The translations under genes and the position numbers were made by a program. A DNA stretch of 7,045 nucleotides from positions 1-7,045 of the forward strand of contig JAPLKX010000370.1 in the NCBI GenBank assembly GCA_026387845.1, in the 5' to 3' direction. Source of the DNA: Candidatus Hydrogenedentota bacterium (GTDB lineage Bacteria > Hydrogenedentota > Hydrogenedentia > Hydrogenedentales > SLHB01). The number at the start of each line of letters is the position of its first letter. The first letter of the stretch is position 1. Below are positions 1 to 7,045 of this stretch, piece after piece. The notes below the pieces were generated by a model that saw only the letters and a program-made list of their open reading frames with translations, did not search any database and was not told where the DNA came from.

Positions 1-116
1 CCGTGTTGAGCCACCGGCTGCTGGTGAAATCGCGCGGCGGCGACCTCGTGAGCGCCGCGAGGGAGCGGGTCAGGTCGGTGAAAGAGGTTGTCAAGAACGT
101 TCCCGTGCCCGTGTGA
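1..116 (+). CDS. MoxR-type AAA+ ATPase, C-terminal end only (partial)
   Basis: The frame beginning at base 3 reads without interruption to a TGA at 114-116 and gives 37 residues starting VLSHRLLVKS and ending KNVPVPV. The VLxHRLL start, a short helix-rich stretch and a closing VPVP match the extreme C-terminus of MoxR-family AAA+ ATPases, where a conserved xLRHRxxL segment is followed by a last helix. MoxR ATPases are cytoplasmic chaperone-like enzymes that use ATP to remodel VWA-domain partners. No Walker motif is inside the window, so the call rests on this tail and on the next two genes: MoxR, DUF58 and transglutaminase genes in this order are a very common cluster. The stop codon's last base is also the first base of a repeat element. 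Alternatives such as an unrelated regulator cannot be excluded from 37 residues. Confidence 0.72.
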   Translation, partial: VLSHRLLVKSRGGDLVSAARERVRSVKEVVKNVPVPV

Positions 117-145
117 GTAGGCGCGGTCGTCCCGCCCGCGCCGTC
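117..145 (+). repeat. REP-like unit, left arm
   Basis: The unit opens with GTAG at 117-120, directly after the TGA stop of the upstream gene. It contains a stem at 120-126 paired with 136-142 (GGCGCGG/CCGCGCC) around a 9-base loop at 127-135, then ends in GTC. It is the + orientation copy. It also aligns directly, without gaps, with the unit at 333-361: 26 of 29 positions are identical when 118-146 is compared with 333-361. Confidence 0.8.
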
Positions 146-253
146 AGCGCCACAAGCTGACATATTAGGGAAAGCCCGGTGATCGACCAAGCCTCAGTCA
201 TTGGGCATGCGATTGGCCGGCGCCTTTGACGTTGAACGGAGCGGTGTGGTCTG

Positions 254-282
254 GACGGCGCGGGCGAGACGACCGCGCCTAC
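254..282 (-). repeat. REP-like unit, right arm (inverted)
   Basis: Read on the - strand this unit begins GTAG (282 back to 279) and matches the left arm at 28 of 29 positions. On the + strand its stem is 257-263 paired with 273-279, with a 9-base loop at 264-272. The one difference from the left arm lies in the loop, so the stem is preserved in both copies, which suggests that the hairpin is the selected or recognised form. Confidence 0.8.
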
Positions 283-305
283 TTTAGCGGCAAGTAGAGT
301 GCTAT

Positions 306-311
306 AAGAGG
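306..311 (+). promoter_or_regulatory. Ribosome binding site of the DUF58 gene
   Basis: AAGAGG lies 7 bases upstream of the ATG at 319-321, a good Shine-Dalgarno match and spacing. It supports 319 over the only later in-frame ATG close by, at 415, which has no such site and would remove the basic stretch that normally precedes the first membrane helix. Confidence 0.65.
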
Positions 312-318
312 CGGCAAG

Positions 319-1452
319 ATGTTTCGCTTTCTTAGGCGCGGGTGTCGCGCCCGCGCCGTCAAAGATGGGCCCGCTCGGCCCTGGTATTGGCGCCCCAGCG
401 GCACGCGCATCCGAATGGCGGGCTGGATGTACCTGCTGTCGCTGTTTTTGGTGCTGATCGCCGCGCTCAACACCGACACCAACCTGCTTTACCTCATATT
501 CGGGGCCATGTTGAGCCTGTTCATGGTAAGTGTGGCGGCGGTCCGTTGGGGTATGCGCGGGCTAAGAGTCCGCCGATCCGCGCCGCCCGCCGTTCACCGC
601 GGCGATACCGCGCCCGTCTCGATCCGGATTGAAAACAGCAAGCTGCTAAAGAGCGCACTGTCCCTGCGCATTGACAGCGGCAACCCCGCCGGCACGCCGT
701 CCGTCTATATACTTCGGATTCCGGCGCGGCGCGCGGCGCAGTTTCGCATGGCTGAAGTTTTCAAGGCGCGCGGCGTCCATCGGCTCCCTGACATCACGCT
801 GGCCACGGCTTTTCCGTTCGGCCTGATCGAGCGGCGCGTGGCTGTGCGCGACACATCGGAAATCGTCGTGTACCCGCGCGTCCACGCGGTGCGGCCCGCC
901 GTGCTTGAACAGGTGTCGGGCGTTCGCAGCATCCCGAGGATTGTCCGCGGCGAGGGCGACGATTTCTTCAGCCTGCGTGATTATATTCCCGGCGACGATA
1001 TCCGGCAGGTGGCGTGGCGTGCCAGCGCGCGCAGGGGTTCGTACGTGGTGCGCGAACTGGCGCGGCAGACGTCCCGCAGCGTCGCCATCGTACTCGACAC
1101 GTGCCTGAGCGGCGACACCTCGGTGTCCTCCGACGACTTTGAAGATGCGGTAGACCTCGCGGCGTCCCTGGCCGTCACGTTCCTCAAAAAGCGTTACGCG
1201 GTCTCGATCATTACGCCGGACCTGCGCCTCGAGCACGGCGAGGGCAATTCGCAGGTGGTGCGCGTCCTCGAAACCCTGGCCCGTGTCGAGCCCTCCAACC
1301 TCAGCCACCTCGACCCGTTCGGCTGGTACGCGCGCGGCCAGGATGGCCAGGCCGCCCACCTCTACATCAGCCCCGACCCGCGCCAGTGGGGCCGGTACTC
1401 GCGTAATCTGGGCGCCAAGGTGCTGCATCCGCGGGAGGTGGTCCTTGCGTAA
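319..1452 (+). CDS. DUF58 domain protein, membrane-anchored, VWA-like
   Basis: The 377-residue product has two N-terminal membrane helices (about residues 34-50 and 54-76) joined by ALNTDTNLLYL, a hallmark close to the family's usual ALNTGNNLLYL. A beta-rich region follows at about 80-200. The DUF58 signature is RDYIPGDD..R..AWRASAR at 220-238, and a VWA-like fold begins at SVAIVLDTC (254-262). The MIDAS-like position reads D260-x-C262-x-S264 instead of DxSxS, so metal binding may be weak or absent. DUF58 proteins sit in the cytoplasmic membrane, usually beside a MoxR ATPase thought to remodel them, and that context is present here. Residues 5-15 (LRRGCRARAVK) are encoded by a copy of the repeat found upstream. 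No other in-frame start lies between 319 and 415, so the repeat is probably translated. The gene's last 8 bases overlap the next gene. The exact cellular function of the family is not settled. Confidence 0.92.
   Translation: MFRFLRRGCRARAVKDGPARPWYWRPSGTRIRMAGWMYLLSLFLVLIAALNTDTNLLYLIFGAMLSLFMVSVAAVRWGMRGLRVRRSAPPAVHRGDTAPVSIRIENSKLLKSALSLRIDSGNPAGTPSVYILRIPARRAAQFRMAEVFKARGVHRLPDITLATAFPFGLIERRVAVRDTSEIVVYPRVHAVRPAVLEQVSGVRSIPRIVRGEGDDFFSLRDYIPGDDIRQVAWRASARRGSYVVRELARQTSRSVAIVLDTCLSGDTSVSSDDFEDAVDLAASLAVTFLKKRYAVSIITPDLRLEHGEGNSQVVRVLETLARVEPSNLSHLDPFGWYARGQDGQAAHLYISPDPRQWGRYSRNLGAKVLHPREVVLA
333..361 (+). repeat. Third REP-like unit, inside the 5' end of the DUF58 gene
   Basis: This stretch matches the left arm (118-146) at 26 of 29 ungapped positions. 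Its hairpin is longer: GGCGCGGG at 335-342 pairs with CCCGCGCC at 350-357 around a 7-base loop. The head reads TTAG instead of GTAG, so by analogy with known REP units it may no longer be recognised by a transposase. It lies only 14 to 42 bases after the DUF58 start codon and is in a fully open frame, giving an Arg/Ala-rich stretch just before the first membrane helix. Confidence 0.75.
1433..1440 (+). promoter_or_regulatory. Ribosome binding site deciding the TTG start of the transglutaminase gene
   Basis: GGGAGGTG lies just upstream of the TTG at 1445-1447, with 6 bases between GGAGG and the start codon. GGAGGTG is a perfect seven-base complement of the usual 16S anti-Shine-Dalgarno. It sits inside the DUF58 coding region and makes 1445 far more likely than the upstream in-frame ATG at 1283, which would give a 54-residue Arg/Pro/Thr-rich extension that is an out-of-frame reading of the DUF58 gene. 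Confidence 0.85.
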
Positions 1453-3631
1453 GATCGAGGCGGGCCTGCGGGCATCGACGTTCCTGGTGGTCCTGAGCGG
1501 CTACCTGGGCCTGTCGACCACGAACCGGTATTCGCTGGGGGTGGTGGCGATCCCGGTGGCGCTGCTGGCGCTGATGCCGCTGGGCGAATGGCTCGATGGC
1601 CGGTTCGCCCGGTACCGGACCGCGACCTCGGCCGTCAGCATCGTCTACGTAACGGCCAGCCTGGCCCTGATCCCGTTCATGGACCTGCTGGTCAACGTTG
1701 TCAACCTGGTGATTTTCATCCAGGCCTACGCGTTTCTCCACCGCAAACAGCCCAGGGACTATCTCCACCTGTTGTTGATGTCGTTTTTCATGATGCTTGC
1801 GGCGAGCGTATTGATGCCCGACCCGGAAATCGGCGCCGCCATGCTGCTTTTCCTGCTCTGCGCCATTGCCGCCATGGTCATGCTCCACATCCAGGTCGAG
1901 ATGGCCAAGGCCGGGCCAAACGGCAGCGCCGATATCCTGCCGCTGGACGAACACGAACTGTCCCTGGCGGAACACCGCCATGGGTTTGATCTGGGCGTGG
2001 TCAACTCGGTCTCCGCCATTGCCGCGGCCGCAATCGGCCTCACCGTGGTCCTTTTCATTTCCATCCCCAGGATGGAAGCGGGCCTGCTGGGCCGCAACGA
2101 CCCCACCCTGTTCCGCACCGGCGTGTCGCAGACCGTCGACCTGGCGCAGGGCGGCCGGATCGACCCGTCCGCGACGGCCATCATGCGCGTCGAGTTTCCC
2201 GAAGAGACCGGCGGGCGGTTCAACGGCCCGATGTTCTGGCGGTGCGCCTCGCTCGACTACTACCAGGACCCGCAGTGGCAGCGCAAGGGCCTGACGCCCA
2301 ACGCCTGGTTGAAAGGTTTCGCGCTGAAGCCGAGGGAAATCCTCGATGCGGCAAATCGCAAGGCGGGGGTCGTATCGCGCAACTCGCAGCCGGGCAAACG
2401 GGTGGTGCGCCAGGTCGTCTACATCCAGGAAGCGCCCGCCGAAGGCGTGCCCGCACTCACGCTGGTTCAGCGCATGCAGGTCCCGCCGGAAGAGCGCGGC
2501 GTTATCCTCACGTGGGACCGCAGCGCCGATTACTCGATCCTGTTGACGCGGCGCGGCCAGCGGTGGCTGCAATACGAGGCGTGGTCTGAGATCGACGAGC
2601 ATAAGCCCGAACTACTCCGCGCCGCACCCGACACGTACCGCAGCGACATGTCCAGCAGAGACTACGACCTGCTGACGTTCCACACGCTCCAGCCGAGATC
2701 GGTCGAGTTGGTCCGTCAAATCACCCAGGGAAAAACCAACACCTACGACAAAGTCGCCGCGATCGCCGCGTATCTCAGCCAGGGCGGATTCCAATACTCG
2801 CTCGACGTGCCCGCCCTGCCTAAAGAACACCCCGTCGACGCCTTCCTGCACGATGTCCGAACCGGCCACTGCGAACTGTTCGCGAGCGCCATGGCACTGA
2901 TGGTGCGTAGCCTGGGGATTCCGGCACGGGTCGTGTCGGGCTACCGCGGCGCCGAATGGAGCGACCTCGACGGCGCCTACACCATCCGCGAAGACATGGC
3001 CCACCTCTGGGTCGAGGTCTATTTTATCGGCGTGGGCTGGGTTACGTTCGATCCCTCGCCCGCGGATGCCCAGGTCACGGCGCTGAGCCGGAACCGGCTT
3101 CTCCGGTTTCTTTCACGGCAGGCGCTGGTTGCCAAGATGTTGTGGTACCGCAACGTGATTTCGTTTGACAGCGGCGCCCAGATTACGGCGTTGCGCACGT
3201 TACGCACGGGCTTCTTCAGCCTGAGAGGAAACCTGTTCGACTGGGGCGCGGAACGGACCTCGCGGTTCCGGCCGGGCCCGGCGTTTGCCGCCCTGCTGGT
3301 GCTGCTCGTTCTGGCCTCTGCCATTACGGCGGGGCTGGTCGGCTGGGCGCGGGCCACCGCCTCCGGCGGTTACGCCCTGACGGCGGATCAGGCCCGAGCC
3401 GTCACCCTGTACAGGCGGCTGTTGCGAAAACTCGAGCGGGCCGGAATCAAGTGCAAAGGGCTCGCCGCCGAGGAAATCCAAGACGCCGTCCACACAAGCC
3501 GCCCCGCCGCACTTCCCGGCGCAGCCCACATCCTGCTCACCTACAACGAAGTCCGGTTCGGCGGCCGCCCGCTGCCGCCCCAACCCTACCACGACCTCGC
3601 CAAACGCCTCCGCCAAATAGAGTTGAGGTAG
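1445..3631 (+). CDS. TgpA-type membrane transglutaminase (DUF3488 + transglutaminase core + DUF4129-like tail)
   Basis: Starting at TTG 1445 the product is 728 residues, the usual size for the family. The first ~210 residues hold six or seven membrane helices (roughly 8-24, 31-47, 60-79, 82-98, 106-124, 129-150, 188-208), with the DUF3488-like RDYLHLLLMSFFMMLAAS at 104-121. A large domain outside the membrane follows, containing the transglutaminase core: Cys476 in GHCELFASAMALMVRSLGIP, His520 in AHLWVEV and Asp536 in FDPSP form an intact catalytic triad. A further helix at about 613-634 returns to the cytoplasm, and the tail from about 656 (YRRLLRKLERAGIKCKG) resembles DUF4129. In characterised relatives the enzyme face is periplasmic; its physiological substrate is not well defined. 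The 8-base overlap with the DUF58 gene indicates translational coupling and a joint role with the MoxR/DUF58 pair. Confidence 0.93.
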   Translation: MRKIEAGLRASTFLVVLSGYLGLSTTNRYSLGVVAIPVALLALMPLGEWLDGRFARYRTATSAVSIVYVTASLALIPFMDLLVNVVNLVIFIQAYAFLHRKQPRDYLHLLLMSFFMMLAASVLMPDPEIGAAMLLFLLCAIAAMVMLHIQVEMAKAGPNGSADILPLDEHELSLAEHRHGFDLGVVNSVSAIAAAAIGLTVVLFISIPRMEAGLLGRNDPTLFRTGVSQTVDLAQGGRIDPSATAIMRVEFPEETGGRFNGPMFWRCASLDYYQDPQWQRKGLTPNAWLKGFALKPREILDAANRKAGVVSRNSQPGKRVVRQVVYIQEAPAEGVPALTLVQRMQVPPEERGVILTWDRSADYSILLTRRGQRWLQYEAWSEIDEHKPELLRAAPDTYRSDMSSRDYDLLTFHTLQPRSVELVRQITQGKTNTYDKVAAIAAYLSQGGFQYSLDVPALPKEHPVDAFLHDVRTGHCELFASAMALMVRSLGIPARVVSGYRGAEWSDLDGAYTIREDMAHLWVEVYFIGVGWVTFDPSPADAQVTALSRNRLLRFLSRQALVAKMLWYRNVISFDSGAQITALRTLRTGFFSLRGNLFDWGAERTSRFRPGPAFAALLVLLVLASAITAGLVGWARATASGGYALTADQARAVTLYRRLLRKLERAGIKCKGLAAEEIQDAVHTSRPAALPGAAHILLTYNEVRFGGRPLPPQPYHDLAKRLRQIELR

Positions 3632-3645
3632 GGTGCCCGCTCCAT

Positions 3646-3675
3646 TTGTCGGTTTCGGCCCGGCTCTGCTAAAAT
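3646..3675 (+). promoter_or_regulatory. secA: Candidate sigma70-type promoter for secA
   Basis: TTGTCG at 3646-3651 (4 of 6 against TTGACA) and TAAAAT at 3670-3675 (5 of 6 against TATAAT) are separated by 18 bases, in an AT-rich patch that stands out from the GC-rich surroundings. Transcription would begin near 3682 and give a leader of about 77 bases before the GTG of secA. The leader contains a weak 6-bp inverted repeat (TGCGCT 3702-3707, AGCGCA 3727-3732). The 127-base gap also separates the secA unit from the preceding cluster; I see no clear terminator hairpin in it. Confidence 0.45.
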
Positions 3676-3747
3676 TAAGCAATGAACGTGATTATGTGGG
3701 GTGCGCTCTGGTTCAGGGGCGGCGGAAGCGCAGAAACTACATCGAAT

Positions 3748-3752
3748 AGAGG
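3748..3752 (+). promoter_or_regulatory. secA: Ribosome binding site of secA
   Basis: AGAGG lies 6 bases before the GTG at 3759-3761. The protein beginning there, MFSSFLKSIFG, has the short amphipathic N-terminus typical of SecA, so the GTG start is well supported. Confidence 0.75.
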
Positions 3753-3758
3753 CTTTTT

Positions 3759-6625
<2,867 letters not shown>

Positions 6626-6629
<4 letters not shown>

Positions 6630-7045
6630 TCCGGCGCGGGTTGCCGGCCGTCGTCATCGCCTTTTGGGTGGTGATGATGGCGGGCCTGGCGTACCGGGAG
6701 GGTTACCTGCCGTTTCTGGGCGGCCCGCGGAGGGCGCCGGCCCCGAGATCGACCAAGCCGTCCGACACCTGGATGGGCATCTACACGGCGGGCGGGGCGC
6801 GGGTCGGTTTCGTCAACACCACCACGTTCCCCGACAGCCGGGAAAACACCATCGGAATCAGCACCAACATCACCTCCCAACTCGATGTCACCCTGCTGTC
6901 CATGCCAATGAAAATCGCCATAACGGGCTCCGCCTTCCTGCCGATGGAAAAGGGCATCGCCGATTTCAATTTCCAGGTCCGAAGCGGCGAACACACCATG
7001 CGCGTCGCGGGCGCCGTCAAGGATGGCATGCTCGACGCCAGCGTG
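6626..7045 (+). CDS. Exported or membrane-anchored protein, possibly transglutaminase-like (5' part only)
   Basis: The frame is open from TTG 6626 to the window end (140 codons). The TTG overlaps the secA TGA as TTGA, a classic coupling arrangement; no Shine-Dalgarno sequence is visible, so translation probably depends on ribosomes finishing secA. The N-terminus has Arg-Arg at 3-4, a hydrophobic segment LPAVVIAFWVVMMAGLAY (6-23) acting as a signal anchor or signal peptide, and a Pro/Arg/Lys-rich linker to about 47. It then reads WMGIYTAGGARVGFVNTTTF, and later FNFQVRSGEHTMRVAGAV. A WxGxY..G..xGxx start with a later FxFxxxSG...V.G block is what I associate with the N-terminal region of secreted bacterial transglutaminase-like proteins, but no catalytic residues fall inside the window. 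Later in-frame starts (TTG 6641, ATG 6674) would shorten or cut the hydrophobic helix. Confidence 0.7.

Larger units (their letters stand above)
116..283. repeat. BIME-like inverted pair of GTAG-headed palindromes filling the moxR-DUF58 gap
   Basis: Bases 117-145 and 254-282 are reverse complements over 29 positions with a single mismatch (C132 against A267). The match extends one more base outward, to 116 and 283. Each arm starts, in its own orientation, with GTAG and contains a 7-bp hairpin stem GGCGCGG/CCGCGCC with a 9-base loop. The 108 bases between the arms (146-253) hold no gene, no convincing promoter and no protein motif. GTAG followed by an imperfect palindrome, present as an inverted pair between genes, is the established layout of REP sequences and BIMEs moved by RAYT (IS200/IS605-like HUH) transposases. 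No transposase is in this window, so mobilisation by one elsewhere in the genome is inference. The element could fold as one long hairpin in DNA or RNA. Confidence 0.8.

Noticed and set aside
182..194. Thirteen-base string GATCGACCAAGCC, also present near 6748
   Set aside because: One shared 13-mer is about what chance allows in 7 kb of biased composition; the flanks do not align.
300..308. TGCTATAAG, resembling an extended -10 promoter element just before the DUF58 gene
   Set aside because: Transcription would start near 314, after the AAGAGG ribosome site and about five bases from the start codon, and no fitting -35 box lies upstream. It may be chance in the only AT-rich spot of the gap.
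1283..1444. N-terminal extension of the transglutaminase gene from ATG 1283
   Set aside because: The residues are an out-of-frame reading of the DUF58 C-terminus with no membrane or family character, and a perfect Shine-Dalgarno sequence points to TTG 1445.
1367..2602. Open frame of 411 codons on the - strand opposite the transglutaminase gene
   Set aside because: It has a composition typical of an antisense shadow (Arg, Gln, His, Asp rich), no domain and no ribosome site.
3632..3681. Rho-independent terminator after the transglutaminase gene
   Set aside because: I found no GC-rich hairpin followed by a T-run, so read-through into secA cannot be ruled out.
3702..3732. Inverted repeat TGCGCT/AGCGCA in the secA leader as a riboswitch or terminator
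   Set aside because: Six base pairs with a 19-base loop and no T-run is too weak; no riboswitch core is recognisable.

Overview
The window is about 7 kb of GC-rich bacterial chromosome, read entirely on the + strand. Its genes are tightly packed, and the overlaps and weak starts are those of transcription units translated with coupling. The organism is probably a Gram-negative or deep-branching bacterium: the SecA carries a long N-terminal insertion and a C-terminal zinc tail, and three of the four visible gene starts are GTG or TTG. Planctomycete/Verrucomicrobia-type or Hydrogenedentes-type lineages would fit, but this is a low-confidence guess, because nothing in the window is a taxonomic marker that can be read reliably by eye.

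Layout: (1) 1-116 is the last 37 codons of a gene that looks like a MoxR-type AAA+ ATPase. (2) 116-318 is a 200-base gap dominated by a 168-base element. Its two 29-base arms are inverted copies of each other with one mismatch; each arm begins with GTAG and folds into its own hairpin. This is the architecture of paired REP elements (BIME). (3) 319-1452 encodes a membrane-anchored DUF58/VWA-like protein; a third copy of the repeat lies inside its first codons. (4) 1445-3631 encodes a TgpA/DUF3488-type membrane transglutaminase with an intact Cys-His-Asp triad and a C-terminal DUF4129-like tail. It starts at a TTG inside the end of the DUF58 gene. (5) 3632-3758 is a short intergenic region with a plausible sigma70-type promoter. 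(6) 3759-6629 is secA, complete, starting at GTG. (7) 6626-7045 is the start of a gene for an exported or membrane-anchored protein, overlapping the secA stop by four bases. Its visible part resembles the N-terminal region that often precedes a transglutaminase-like domain.

How the genes fit together: MoxR ATPase, DUF58 protein and TgpA-type transglutaminase form a widely conserved module. The ATPase is thought to act as a chaperone or remodeller for the VWA-like DUF58 protein, and the membrane transglutaminase-like enzyme acts on the outer face of the cytoplasmic membrane. SecA drives Sec-dependent export and appears to begin a new transcription unit. The gene after it would make a Sec-exported protein, possibly a second transglutaminase-like one.

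The genes themselves are ordinary. The least ordinary signal is the repeat family around 116-361: an inverted GTAG-headed pair plus a third unit that has become coding sequence. I see no CRISPR array, tRNA, rRNA, complete insertion sequence or clearly new multi-gene system.
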